Origin: Mesorhizobium temperatum
GTDB taxonomy: Bacteria; Pseudomonadota; Alphaproteobacteria; Rhizobiales; Rhizobiaceae
Direction: 5' to 3'
Assembly (NCBI RefSeq): GCF_002284575.1
Contig: NZ_NPKJ01000072.1
Location: 62,001 to 126,000, forward strand
DNA length: 64,000 bases
The notes beneath the pieces are model-generated. The model ran no database searches and was not told the DNA's origin. It worked only from the letters and a program-made list of their open reading frames with translations. The translations under genes were made by a program, and so were the position numbers. Positions 35,970-44,534 of the stretch are shown one piece after another. Numbering within the stretch: position 1 is the first letter of the stretch; each line of letters starts with the position of its first letter.

Positions 35970-37319
35970 TCAGACTGCCACCGAGTGCCTGGCCGTTCCA
36001 CTTTCGAAATATTTGTCGAACTTCGCCGCAATGCTCCTCACGAAGGGACGACTTTTCGCCAGCACGACGAAACTGTCGCCTTGGAGTTCAAGCACTCGAG
36101 CAGGATCCTGAACGGCGATTGAGCTTGCCTGAATAAGGAGCTTTTGGCCGGCTTCCCCGAAGCGCTCCACCAGGTCGATCGCCGAGAAGGCGAAATCGCA
36201 CATCAGCCGCTCGATGATCCAGCCACGGACGCGATCGTCGTCGGAAAAGGCGATGCCGCGGACGGCGGCCAGCCCGCCATTGGCGACCATACGTCCGTAC
36301 TCAGCGGTCGAAGGCATGTTCTGCGCGTAACCTTGGCGAAATCGGCTGATGGACGAAGGGCCAAGGCCGATCAATGTCTCGCAGCGATCCTCTGTGTAGC
36401 CTTGGAAATTGCGATGCAAAGCCCCTGTGTGCGACGCAAGCGCCAGCGCATCGCCCGGCTTGGCGAAATGGTCGAGCCCGATTGCTTCGTATCCCTTGTC
36501 CACAATCGCTCGTGCGGCGAGTTGCGATTGGGCAAACCGCTCCGTGGGACCGGGGAGCCATGCCTCGTCGATCATCGTTTGATGCTTCTTGAACCAGGGC
36601 ACGTGAGCGTAGCCGAACAGCGCCATCCTGTCCGGTTCCAGGGTCAGTGCCTGCGCCAGGGTGGAACAGACGCTCTCCCGGGTCTGATGCGGCAGGCCGT
36701 AGAGCAGGTCCAGATTGACCGATTCGACGCCGCGAGAACGAACTCCATCGACGACTGTCTTGGTCTGCAAAAAGCTTTGCTCGCGGTTGATCGCCTTTTG
36801 CACTTTCGGATCGAAATCCTGGACGCCGAGGCTCGCCCGCGTCATCCCGATCTCGGCGAGCGCATCGAGACGTGCATCGTCCATATCGTTGGGATCGATC
36901 TCGACGCTGATTTTCGTATTCGGAAGAAAATCGAAGTTGTCCCGCAGGACAGTTCCCAAGGCCACCATATCCTCGGGCTTCAGCATGGTCGGTGAACCGC
37001 CGCCGAAGTGGATTGCACGGACGGAGGCCTTGCCTCTGACATGACCGGCAATCGTCGCGATCTCCGCATACAGCGAACGCAGAAATGCGGTGACCGGCTC
37101 ATAGTGACGCGTCTGCTTGGTATGGCACGCACAGAACCAGCAGAGCCTGTCGCAATAGGGAATATGCAGGTAAAGCGATATCTCGTCACCACCTTCGAGC
37201 GACTCCAACCAGCCTTTCTGGACCGCCGCGTCGACGCCCGGATGGAAATGCGGCGCGGTCGGGTAACTGGTGTAGCGGGGGACGTTCTCGCCAAGTCTGG
37301 CAGCTAATTCCGGTCGCAT
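35970..37319 (-). CDS. hemN: HemN, oxygen-independent coproporphyrinogen III dehydrogenase
   Basis: Radical-SAM enzyme for haem synthesis when oxygen is scarce, needed to make cytochromes in bacteroids. The start at 37319 (MRPELAARLGENVPRYTSYP) gives 449 residues, normal for HemN. The cluster motif is CDRLCWFC plus a further cysteine (C-x3-C-x2-C-x-C). Also seen are HFGGGSPTM, EIDPND and ASLGVQDFDPKVQKAINR. It is divergent from fnrN with a shared 156-bp promoter region carrying an FNR-like box. Confidence 0.95.
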   Translation of the reverse strand: MRPELAARLGENVPRYTSYPTAPHFHPGVDAAVQKGWLESLEGGDEISLYLHIPYCDRLCWFCACHTKQTRHYEPVTAFLRSLYAEIATIAGHVRGKASVRAIHFGGGSPTMLKPEDMVALGTVLRDNFDFLPNTKISVEIDPNDMDDARLDALAEIGMTRASLGVQDFDPKVQKAINREQSFLQTKTVVDGVRSRGVESVNLDLLYGLPHQTRESVCSTLAQALTLEPDRMALFGYAHVPWFKKHQTMIDEAWLPGPTERFAQSQLAARAIVDKGYEAIGLDHFAKPGDALALASHTGALHRNFQGYTEDRCETLIGLGPSSISRFRQGYAQNMPSTAEYGRMVANGGLAAVRGIAFSDDDRVRGWIIERLMCDFAFSAIDLVERFGEAGQKLLIQASSIAVQDPARVLELQGDSFVVLAKSRPFVRSIAAKFDKYFESGTARHSVAV

Positions 37320-37377
37320 GTCGTGGTCCACCGTGTTTGCGTCGCCGGAACTCTGGACGCGTCGACCAGCCAAAGCC

Positions 37378-37391
37378 CTGATTTCGGTCAA
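37378..37391. promoter_or_regulatory. FNR/FixK-like box between hemN and fnrN
   Basis: CTGAT-TTCG-GTCAA matches TTGAT-N4-ATCAA at 8 of 10 informative positions. It lies 59 bp before hemN and 85 bp before fnrN, so it could serve either gene. Control of fnrN by its own product is known in rhizobia. Confidence 0.5.
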
Positions 37392-37475
37392 CCTCCAGCA
37401 CGGACAAACTGCCGCAAGGATTTTTCTACCGTCGATTGCTATCCTGCCGGCACTTGGGATCGGTAGAGCGATCGA

Positions 37476-38222
37476 ATGACAGTACGGCAGGATATTCACA
37501 GTTCCGGCATTCCCGTTCTTTGCCTACCTTGCGAGGCACGGCACCGCGGCGTCTGCGGTGCGCTCGATCCAGACCATTTGGCGCGGCTCGCCAAGACTTC
37601 GTCGCGGCGCAAGATCGAGCCGGGGGTCGAACTGATCGGCGACGCCGAGGCCGTCGACAGCTATTCAAACGTGCTTTCAGGCGTGGTGAAGCTGACGAAG
37701 AGCCTTTCGGACGGCCGCCAGCAGATCGTCGGCCTCCAGTTCGCACCGGATTTTCTGGGACGGCCCTTCAAGGCGGAAAGCGCGATCAATGCGGAAGCGG
37801 CAACCGCTGTCTCGCTGTGCTCGTTTCCGAGGGCGGCCATCGAACGGATGATGAAGGAATCACCGGAACTTGAGCATCGCCTGCTCAAGCAGACGCTGAA
37901 CGAGCTCGACGAGGCACGCGAATGGATGGTGACTCTGGGGCGCAAGACCGCACTGGAGAAGGTGGCGAGCTTTCTCCTCATGATCGCCCGGAATATCGAT
38001 TCCAGTGTTGACCCGGCGACCAGGTCGGCGTGCTTCGATCTGCCGCTGACGCGTGCCGACATCTCTGATTTCCTTGGACTTACAAACGAGACCGTGAGCC
38101 GCCAGCTGACCAGACTGAGAATGGACGGCGTAATCCGGATCGAGAACAATCGCCATGTCACGGTGGACAGCATTAGCCGGCTGGAGCAGCGCTGCGGCGG
38201 CCGAGGCGCAACCGCCCTTTAA
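37476..38222 (+). CDS. fnrN: FnrN-type Crp/Fnr oxygen-responsive regulator
   Basis: 248 residues. The N-terminal cysteines (CLPC and C27, in a C-x2-C-x7-C pattern) and a fourth in AVSLCSFPR match the 4Fe-4S ligands of FNR, so this protein should sense oxygen directly, unlike FixK proteins that lack them. The cyclic-nucleotide fold is followed by a C-terminal helix-turn-helix (TRADISDFLGLTNETVSRQL) with the E-x2-SR contact residues that read TTGAT half sites. It probably controls hemN, fixNOQP and fixGHIS here. Confidence 0.93.
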   Translation: MTVRQDIHSSGIPVLCLPCEARHRGVCGALDPDHLARLAKTSSRRKIEPGVELIGDAEAVDSYSNVLSGVVKLTKSLSDGRQQIVGLQFAPDFLGRPFKAESAINAEAATAVSLCSFPRAAIERMMKESPELEHRLLKQTLNELDEAREWMVTLGRKTALEKVASFLLMIARNIDSSVDPATRSACFDLPLTRADISDFLGLTNETVSRQLTRLRMDGVIRIENNRHVTVDSISRLEQRCGGRGATAL

Positions 38223-38229
38223 ATGAGAC

Positions 38230-38650
38230 CTAAGCGGCGGGGCCTGCGTCGCTTGCTTCGATCCGCGGCAGGTCATGTTCGCGTTCAAAAGCGATATGCC
38301 GGCGAAGGCTCACGAAGAAGCCGCGCATAATGAAACCGACGGCTTCCGCATTCTCCACCGTCTCGCCATGGCCGATCGCTAGCAGAATTTCGGTCACATC
38401 GCCGGCAAAGCACTCGTCTTCGCTGGGCGCGCAACCGCCGGTTAGAGGCGAGGCTGGCGTCGCGGCCGACGACAGCGGCCTCGTAGGCGGGAAAGACGAT
38501 CGTTTCTTCATATTGATGAACGTTTGCGCAACAATGGGAGGATTGCGTTGGCCGTGCCGAGGCACTTCAGGCGATCGACGCTTGGCAAGGCATCGGCAAT
38601 ACTTTCCAGCGCGTCGCAGAGCCGCAGCTTTTCCCAATGGACGCTTCGTT
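38230..38650 (-). pseudogene. Frameshifted hemerythrin-family gene
   Basis: Hemerythrin-like sequence runs through three minus-strand segments in different frames: LCDALESIADALPSVDRLKC to NAILPLLRK, then VHQYEETIVFPAYEAAVVGR, then DVTEILLAIGHGETVENAEA to RRHIAFEREHDLPRI. Changes of frame occur near 38522 and near 38430. The iron-ligand H and E residues are still recognisable. An intact version would bind O2 or NO; its place beside fnrN and fixNOQP fits that role. Confidence 0.75.
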
Positions 38651-38798
38651 ACATCGCCCGGAACGCCTCCGCTCCGGCCCCGCCCGGGGGGACGCCGGAC
38701 TTTGTCCATGAGCGGGCGGCCTGTGCTGCGTTTCCTCGTTCAATCGCCAACTTCTGATTGCACCGAGCTCGATCTGCCCGAAGCAAAATCGTGTGGCC

Positions 38799-38812
38799 CT
38801 GACATGGATCAG
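38799..38812 (+). promoter_or_regulatory. FNR/FixK box upstream of fixN
   Basis: CTGACATGGATCAG keeps the TGA-C...GATCA core of the FixK consensus TTGAC-N4-GTCAA/TTGAT-N4-ATCAA, with only the outermost T and A replaced. It ends 78 bp before the fixN start, suited to class II activation. Confidence 0.65.
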
Positions 38813-38890
38813 GGCGAGTAGGCGGCGGCTGCGGAATTAATGCACCGCGGATTGGCGCCCGCGCATCGGAATCCGAGGTCGGGACATGTC

Positions 38891-40522
38891 ATGAGATTCG
38901 GCACAGAAATCGTCGCTTTGGGCCTTTTTGCGTTTGTGGCGCTGGTGGCCGCCGGCTTTGGTGTGGACGAGCCTTTTCGGCAGCATATGTGGGTGCTGTT
39001 GATCGTGCTGCTTGGCTTTATCGCCATCCTTCTGCGCAACACGAGCTTCGCGGCGACGGCACCAGTCGATCCTTCTGCCTACATGGATGGGCCAATCCGC
39101 TACGGCGCCATCGCCACCATGTTCTGGGGTGTCGTCGGCATGCTGGTCGGTGTGGTGATCGCCCTGCAGCTTGCCTATCCGGATCTCAACGTCGAGCCCT
39201 GGCTCAACTTCGGCCGCCTGCGGCCCTTGCACACGTCGGGTGTCGTTTTTGCCTTCGGCGGCAATGCGCTGCTTTGCACATCCTTGTACGTCGTACAGCG
39301 TACCTGTCGCGCCCGGCTGTTCGGGGGCGATCTCGCCTGGTTCGTGTTCTGGGGCTATCAGCTTTTCATCGTCATGGCCGCGACCGGCTACCTGCTCGGC
39401 ATCACCGAGAGCCGCGAGTATGCCGAACCCGAATGGTATGTGGACATATGGCTGACCATCGTCTGGGTCGCCTATCTCATCCTGTTTCTCGGCACCATCC
39501 TGAAGCGCAAGGAACCGCACATCTACGTCGCCAACTGGTTCTATCTGTCCTTCATCGTGACCATCGCGATGCTGCATGTGATCAACAACCTGTCGATTCC
39601 CGTCTCCTTCCTGGGCTCAAAGAGCTACTCCGCCTTCTCCGGCGTCCAGGATGCCTTGACGCAGTGGTGGTACGGCCATAACGCCGTCGGCTTCTTTCTC
39701 ACTGCCGGCTTCCTCGGCATGATGTATTATTTCGTGCCCAAGCAGGCGAACCGGCCGGTCTATTCCTACCGCCTTTCGATCATCCACTTCTGGGCACTGA
39801 TCTTCCTCTACATCTGGGCAGGTCCGCACCACCTCCATTACACTGCCTTGCCCGACTGGGCGCAGACGCTCGGCATGGCGTTTTCGATCATGCTTTGGAT
39901 GCCCTCCTGGGGTGGCATGATCAATGGCCTGATGACGCTGTCCGGCGCCTGGGACAAGCTGCGAACCGACCCGATCATCCGCATGATGGTGATGGCCGTC
40001 GCCTTCTACGGCATGTCGACCTTCGAGGGCCCGATGATGTCGATCAAGACGGTCAACTCGCTGTCGCACTATACCGACTGGACGATCGGGCATGTCCATT
40101 CCGGCGCGCTCGGCTGGGTCGGCATGATCTCGTTCGGCGCGATCTATTACATGGTGCCGAAGCTGTGGAACCGCGAGCGGCTCTATTCGCTGCGGCTCGT
40201 TACCTGGCACTTCTGGCTGGCGACGCTCGGAATCGTCGTTTACGCGGCGGTGATGTGGGTCTCCGGCATCATGCAAGGCCTGATGTGGCGCGAATACGAC
40301 GAGCAGGGCTTCCTGGTCTACTCCTTCGCCGAAACCGTCGCCGCCATGCATCCCTACTACATCATGCGTGCCATCGGCGGCGCGATGTACCTGTCTGGCG
40401 CCCTGATCATGGCGTGGAACATCGCCATGACCATCCTCGGCTACCAGCGCGAGGAGGAGCCAATGCCGGGCTCCATCCCCGCCCTCCGGCCTGCGCGATC
40501 AGGAGCCAGAAAATGGGCTTGA
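38891..40522 (+). CDS. fixN: FixN, cbb3-type cytochrome c oxidase subunit I (CcoN)
   Basis: Catalytic subunit of the high-affinity oxidase that lets bacteroids respire in the low-oxygen nodule. Start at 38891 (MRFGTEIVALGLF) gives 543 residues with about 12 membrane segments. Haem and CuB histidines are in LHTSGVVFAFGG, YGHNAVGFFLTAGFLGMMYY, AGPHHLHYTALPDWAQT and GHVHSGALGWVGMI. First gene of fixN-O-Q-P; it overlaps fixO by 10 bp. Confidence 0.97.
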   Translation: MRFGTEIVALGLFAFVALVAAGFGVDEPFRQHMWVLLIVLLGFIAILLRNTSFAATAPVDPSAYMDGPIRYGAIATMFWGVVGMLVGVVIALQLAYPDLNVEPWLNFGRLRPLHTSGVVFAFGGNALLCTSLYVVQRTCRARLFGGDLAWFVFWGYQLFIVMAATGYLLGITESREYAEPEWYVDIWLTIVWVAYLILFLGTILKRKEPHIYVANWFYLSFIVTIAMLHVINNLSIPVSFLGSKSYSAFSGVQDALTQWWYGHNAVGFFLTAGFLGMMYYFVPKQANRPVYSYRLSIIHFWALIFLYIWAGPHHLHYTALPDWAQTLGMAFSIMLWMPSWGGMINGLMTLSGAWDKLRTDPIIRMMVMAVAFYGMSTFEGPMMSIKTVNSLSHYTDWTIGHVHSGALGWVGMISFGAIYYMVPKLWNRERLYSLRLVTWHFWLATLGIVVYAAVMWVSGIMQGLMWREYDEQGFLVYSFAETVAAMHPYYIMRAIGGAMYLSGALIMAWNIAMTILGYQREEEPMPGSIPALRPARSGARKWA

Positions 40523-41244
40523 TGGACAAACACGCGGTCATCGAGAAGAACGCTACGCTTCTTCTCGTTGGTTCCCTTCTTGTGGTGACGGTTGGCGGCA
40601 TCGTCGAGATCGCGCCGCTCTTCTACCTCGACAATACTATCGAGAAGGTCGAAGGCATGCGGCCCTATTCGCCGCTCGAGCTCGCCGGACGCAACATCTA
40701 TGTGCGCGAGGGCTGCTACCTCTGTCACAGCCAGATGATCAGGCCGTTCCGCGACGAGGTCGAGCGCTACGGTCACTACAGCCTGGCCGCCGAGTCGATG
40801 TACGATCACCCGTTCCAATGGGGCTCGAAGCGCACCGGGCCGGATCTCGCCCGGGTCGGCGACCGCTACTCGAACGGATGGCACGTACAGCATCTTACCG
40901 AGCCGCGTTCGGTGGTGCCGGAATCGATCATGCCGAGCTATGCGTTCCTGAAGGATACGGCGATCGACGTGAAGGATTTCTCGACGCATCTGATCGCAAA
41001 CAGGCGTGTCGGCGTCCATTACTCCGATGACATGATCGCCAACGCCAACGTCGATCTGATGGCGCAGGCGGATCCCAACGTCGATACGTCCGGCCTTGAA
41101 GCGCGCTACCCCAAGGCCAAGCTCGGCGACTTCGACGGCAATCCGCAGCAGGTCACCGAAATGGACGCCTTGGTCGCTTACCTGCAGATGCTCGGCACGC
41201 TGGTCGATTTCAAGACCTATGACGAAGCTGCCGGCTACCGCTGA
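40513..41244 (+). CDS. fixO: FixO, cbb3 oxidase monohaem cytochrome c subunit (CcoO)
   Basis: 243 residues with one N-terminal membrane anchor (TLLLVGSLLVVTVGGIVEIA), a single haem c motif CYLCH (C-x2-CH, in VREGCYLCHSQMIRPF) and an axial methionine in ESIMPSYAFL. It passes electrons from FixP to FixN. It overlaps fixN by 10 bp and is followed 11 bp later by fixQ. Confidence 0.97.
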   Translation: MGLMDKHAVIEKNATLLLVGSLLVVTVGGIVEIAPLFYLDNTIEKVEGMRPYSPLELAGRNIYVREGCYLCHSQMIRPFRDEVERYGHYSLAAESMYDHPFQWGSKRTGPDLARVGDRYSNGWHVQHLTEPRSVVPESIMPSYAFLKDTAIDVKDFSTHLIANRRVGVHYSDDMIANANVDLMAQADPNVDTSGLEARYPKAKLGDFDGNPQQVTEMDALVAYLQMLGTLVDFKTYDEAAGYR

Positions 41245-41255
41245 GGACAACGACC

Positions 41256-41405
41256 ATGGACTACAATTTGATGCGGGAGTTCGCCGACAGTTGGGGCCTG
41301 CTCGCGATGGCGCTCTTCTTCGTCGGATGCGTTGCCTTCGCGCTTCGCCCTGGCGGCCGCAGGCAAGCTGACGAAGCCGCTCGAATTCCTCTCAAGGACG
41401 ATTGA
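41256..41405 (+). CDS. fixQ: FixQ, small cbb3 oxidase subunit (CcoQ)
   Basis: 49 codons beginning MDYNLMREFADSWG, with one membrane segment (LLAMALFFVGCVAFAL) and a polar tail ending KDD. Size, topology and place between fixO and fixP match FixQ, which stabilises the oxidase complex. The stop TGA (41403-41405) lies 2 bp before the fixP ATG. Confidence 0.93.
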   Translation: MDYNLMREFADSWGLLAMALFFVGCVAFALRPGGRRQADEAARIPLKDD

Positions 41406-41407
41406 TC

Positions 41408-42271
41408 ATGAGCAGCGAGCACATCGACGAGGTCTCGGGCATCTCAACGACCGGCCATGAGTGGGATGGCATCCGAGAGCTCAACAACCCACTTCCGCGC
41501 TGGTGGGTCACGACCTTTTACATCACCATTGTCTGGGCGATCGGCTACACCATCGCCTATCCGGCATGGCCAATGCTTACTTCCGCGACCAGAGGTGTGC
41601 TCGGCTATTCGAGCCGCAACCACGTCAAGAATGAACTGGCAGCCGCCGAAGCCGCCAAGGCCAAATATGTCGCGGCGGTGGAATCGAAAACCGTCTCCGA
41701 GATTGCTGCCGACGACGCATTGCGCGAGTTCGCTGTCGCTGCCGGCGGTGCGGCATTCAGGGTCAATTGCGTGCAGTGCCATGGCTCCGGCGCGCAAGGG
41801 TCCAAGGGCTTTCCGAACCTCAATGACGACGACTGGCTGTGGGGCGGCAAGGCCGAACAGATCCAGCAGACGATTACGCACGGCATCCGCTTCGCATCCG
41901 ACCCGGATACGCGCGTGTCGGAAATGCCGGCTTTTGGTGACATCATCACGGCCGATCAGATCGCGCAGGTCAGCACCTACGTTGCCAGCCTGTCCGGCCT
42001 GGTCGGGGACGCAAGTCTGATCGAACCCGGCGCCAATGTTTTCGCCGAGAATTGTGCCGCCTGTCATGGTGAGAATGCAAAAGGCAACAAGGAGCTCGGC
42101 GCACCCGACCTGACCGACGCGATCTGGCTCTATGGACCGGGCGAGACGGCTATTGCCGCGCAGGTTCGCGCGCCGAAGCACGGCGTCATGCCGGCCTGGA
42201 TCGGGCGTCTCGGCGAGACCAAGGTCAAGGAACTCGCCGTCTACATCCATTCGCTTGGCGGCGGAGAATAG
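41408..42271 (+). CDS. fixP: FixP, cbb3 oxidase dihaem cytochrome c subunit (CcoP)
   Basis: 287 residues: N-terminal conserved block EWDGIRELNNPLPRWWV, one membrane segment, and two haem c motifs CVQCH and CAACH with axial methionines in SEMPAFGD and GVMPAWIG. It accepts electrons from the bc1/cytochrome c chain. Last gene of fixNOQP; a strong hairpin follows at 42311. Confidence 0.97.
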   Translation: MSSEHIDEVSGISTTGHEWDGIRELNNPLPRWWVTTFYITIVWAIGYTIAYPAWPMLTSATRGVLGYSSRNHVKNELAAAEAAKAKYVAAVESKTVSEIAADDALREFAVAAGGAAFRVNCVQCHGSGAQGSKGFPNLNDDDWLWGGKAEQIQQTITHGIRFASDPDTRVSEMPAFGDIITADQIAQVSTYVASLSGLVGDASLIEPGANVFAENCAACHGENAKGNKELGAPDLTDAIWLYGPGETAIAAQVRAPKHGVMPAWIGRLGETKVKELAVYIHSLGGGE

Positions 42272-42310
42272 GAACGGAAGCCTATTCTCGGCCCTCCCCC
42301 GCCAAGCGAC

Positions 42311-42334
42311 GAGGCCCGGCGCGAGCCGGGCCTC
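42311..42334 (+). terminator. Strong hairpin after fixNOQP
   Basis: GAGGCCCGGC, four-base loop GCGA, GCCGGGCCTC: a perfect 10-bp GC-rich stem 39 bp after the fixP stop. The T-run is lacking, so it may act as a weak terminator or as a 3' stabilising structure separating fixNOQP from fixGHIS. Confidence 0.6.
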
Positions 42335-42357
42335 GACACCATTCCGGCATGCGGCGA

Positions 42358-42371
42358 TTGACCTGCATCAA
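42358..42371 (+). promoter_or_regulatory. FNR/FixK box upstream of fixG
   Basis: TTGAC-CTGC-ATCAA matches the anaerobox with one difference and ends 106 bp before the fixG start. It implies low-oxygen activation of fixGHIS separate from fixNOQP. Confidence 0.75.
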
Positions 42372-42477
42372 CGCGGCGCTGCCCGCGGCAAAGCTTGCTC
42401 AACGTAGCATTCCGGACGTCAGCCGAAGCAGAGGAGTCCGGTTGAACGGCAATGTCATCGGCTGCGCGCGAGTGGAG

Positions 42478-44040
42478 ATGCACGTGCTGGATAAAACGGT
42501 AGAACGGCTCGAAGCCGAAGCGGTCAACTCCACCAAGTCCCGTCAGCCGCTCTATGCCCCACGCAAGAAGATCTTTCCCAAGCGGGCCTCGGGCAGTTTC
42601 CGCCGCTTCAAATGGCTGGTGATGGTGATCACGCTGGGCATCTACTATCTGACGCCCTGGCTGCGGTGGGACCGGGGGCCGTTTGCCCCGGACCAGGCCG
42701 TGCTGGTCGATCTTGCCAGCCGCCGTTTCTACTTCTTCTTCATCGAGATATGGCCGCAGGAATTCTACTATGTCGCCGGCCTGTTGGTCATGGCCGGAAT
42801 CGGCCTTTTCCTGATCACATCGACGGTTGGCCGGGCCTGGTGCGGTTATACCTGCCCGCAGACCGTCTGGGTCGACTTGTTTCTGGTGGTGGAGCGCGCG
42901 ATCGAAGGCGATCGCAACGCTCGCATGAAGCTCGACGCCGGCCCCTGGACCACGCGTAAGCTCGTGCTGCGCGTATCGAAGCACGCCATCTGGCTGGTCA
43001 TTGCGGCGGCAACCGGCGGCGCCTGGATCTTCTATTTCGCCGATGCGCCAACTCTGATTGGCGAGGTCTTCACCGGCACCGCCGCGCCCGTCGCCTACAT
43101 CACCATATCCGTGCTGACGGCGACCACCTACACATTCGGCGGGCTGATGCGCGAGCAGGTCTGCACCTACATGTGTCCATGGCCGCGCATCCAGGCGGCC
43201 ATGCTCGACGAAAATTCTCTCACCGTTACCTACAATGACTGGCGCGGCGAACCTCGGTCTCGTCACGCCAAGAAGGTCCAGGCCGCGGGGCAGTTGGTCG
43301 GAGACTGCGTCGATTGCAATGCCTGTGTCGCGGTCTGCCCCATGGGGATTGATATTCGCGATGGCCAGCAGCTCGAATGCATCACTTGCGCGCTCTGCAT
43401 CGACACCTGCGACAGCGTCATGCACAAGCTTGGCAAGGAGCGCGGGCTGATCTCCTACACGACCCTGTCCGATTACAACGCCAACATAGCGGTGGCCACC
43501 GCCGGCGGCTCCGGCCCGGTGAACCCGTCGCTCGTGCGGACTGCTGACGGCACGTTCTCCGACAGGTTGGCCCATTTCCATATTCGCAAGACCTTTCGGC
43601 CGCGCACCTTCGTCTACATGGGCGCGTGGTCGGCGATCGGGCTCGCGCTGCTCTATTCGCTGCTGACGCGCGAGCGGCTCGAGGTCAACGTTCTGCACGA
43701 CCGCAACCCGCAGTTCGTCACGCTGTCCGACGGCTCCATCCGCAACGGCTATACCGTCAAGCTGCTCAACATGGTCCCCGAGCCAAGGACGATTGTCGTC
43801 GCGATGCAGGGCTTGCCGGGAGCCGAAATGAGCATTGTCGGCATCGACCTGCCTGCAGGCCGCTCCTTCGCCATTCCGGCCGAACCCGATCGGCTGAAGA
43901 TGCTGAAGGTTTTCGTGCGCCAGCCGGCGAACCAGGTGGAGGGCATAGTGCAAACCTTCAAGTTCCGGGTTGAGGACAAGGCGAGCTTCGAGTCCGACGA
44001 ATACACGGCCACTTTCAACGCACCGGAGACCGCCAGATGA
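42478..44040 (+). CDS. fixG: FixG, membrane ferredoxin-like protein for oxidase assembly (CcoG)
   Basis: About 520 residues from MHVLDKTVERLEA, chosen because GAGTGGAG lies just upstream and the N-terminus then matches the family. It has five or so membrane segments, the CGYTCPQTVWVDLF block, CTYMCPWPRIQAAM, and two 4Fe-4S ferredoxin motifs CVDCNACVAVCPMGIDIR and CITCALCIDTCD. CcoG reduces copper for CuB insertion into cbb3 oxidases. It overlaps fixH (ATGA). Confidence 0.96.
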   Translation: MHVLDKTVERLEAEAVNSTKSRQPLYAPRKKIFPKRASGSFRRFKWLVMVITLGIYYLTPWLRWDRGPFAPDQAVLVDLASRRFYFFFIEIWPQEFYYVAGLLVMAGIGLFLITSTVGRAWCGYTCPQTVWVDLFLVVERAIEGDRNARMKLDAGPWTTRKLVLRVSKHAIWLVIAAATGGAWIFYFADAPTLIGEVFTGTAAPVAYITISVLTATTYTFGGLMREQVCTYMCPWPRIQAAMLDENSLTVTYNDWRGEPRSRHAKKVQAAGQLVGDCVDCNACVAVCPMGIDIRDGQQLECITCALCIDTCDSVMHKLGKERGLISYTTLSDYNANIAVATAGGSGPVNPSLVRTADGTFSDRLAHFHIRKTFRPRTFVYMGAWSAIGLALLYSLLTRERLEVNVLHDRNPQFVTLSDGSIRNGYTVKLLNMVPEPRTIVVAMQGLPGAEMSIVGIDLPAGRSFAIPAEPDRLKMLKVFVRQPANQVEGIVQTFKFRVEDKASFESDEYTATFNAPETAR

Positions 44041-44534
44041 GCGTCGATACGCGAGAGCCCCGCGAATTCACTGGCAGGCATATGTTGGCCACCATTCTTG
44101 CCTTTTTTGGTGTGGTCATAGGCGTCAATCTGACCATGGCGACACTCGCCAACACCAGCTGGACCGGCCTTGTCGTCGAAAACACCTACGTGGCCAGCCA
44201 GCAGTTCAACCAAAAGGCTGAGGAAGGTCGTGTACAGGCTGCACTTGGCTGGACTGGCAAATTGACGATCGCAGGGGGTGAAGTCCGCTACAGCCTCAGC
44301 GATGCCGACGGCAAGCCGGTTCCCCTGCATGGCGTCAAGGTGCTGTTTCGCCATCCCGCCTACGAGGCCGGGGACAAGGCTGTCACTCTTGCCCTTAGCT
44401 CGGGCCAGGAATTTGCCGCGCAGCACACGCCAAGGGATGGCGTCTGGATCGTCGAAGTCGACGCCGATGCCGGCCTCGCGGAACCCTATCGCCAAGTTCG
44501 CCGGATCATGATCTCCCAGGGGGCGCTGCAATGA
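44037..44534 (+). CDS. fixH: FixH, cbb3 oxidase assembly protein (CcoH)
   Basis: 165 residues with a single N-terminal membrane segment (MLATILAFFGVVIGVNLTMA), the TSWTGLVVENTYVASQQFN block typical of FixH and a periplasmic C-terminal domain. It overlaps fixG and fixI by ATGA on both sides. Confidence 0.95.
   Translation: MSVDTREPREFTGRHMLATILAFFGVVIGVNLTMATLANTSWTGLVVENTYVASQQFNQKAEEGRVQAALGWTGKLTIAGGEVRYSLSDADGKPVPLHGVKVLFRHPAYEAGDKAVTLALSSGQEFAAQHTPRDGVWIVEVDADAGLAEPYRQVRRIMISQGALQ

Noticed and set aside
42241..43953. Minus-strand open frame (570 codons) opposite fixG
   Set aside because: fixG on the plus strand is unambiguous; the opposite frame has no recognisable domain and arises from high third-position GC.
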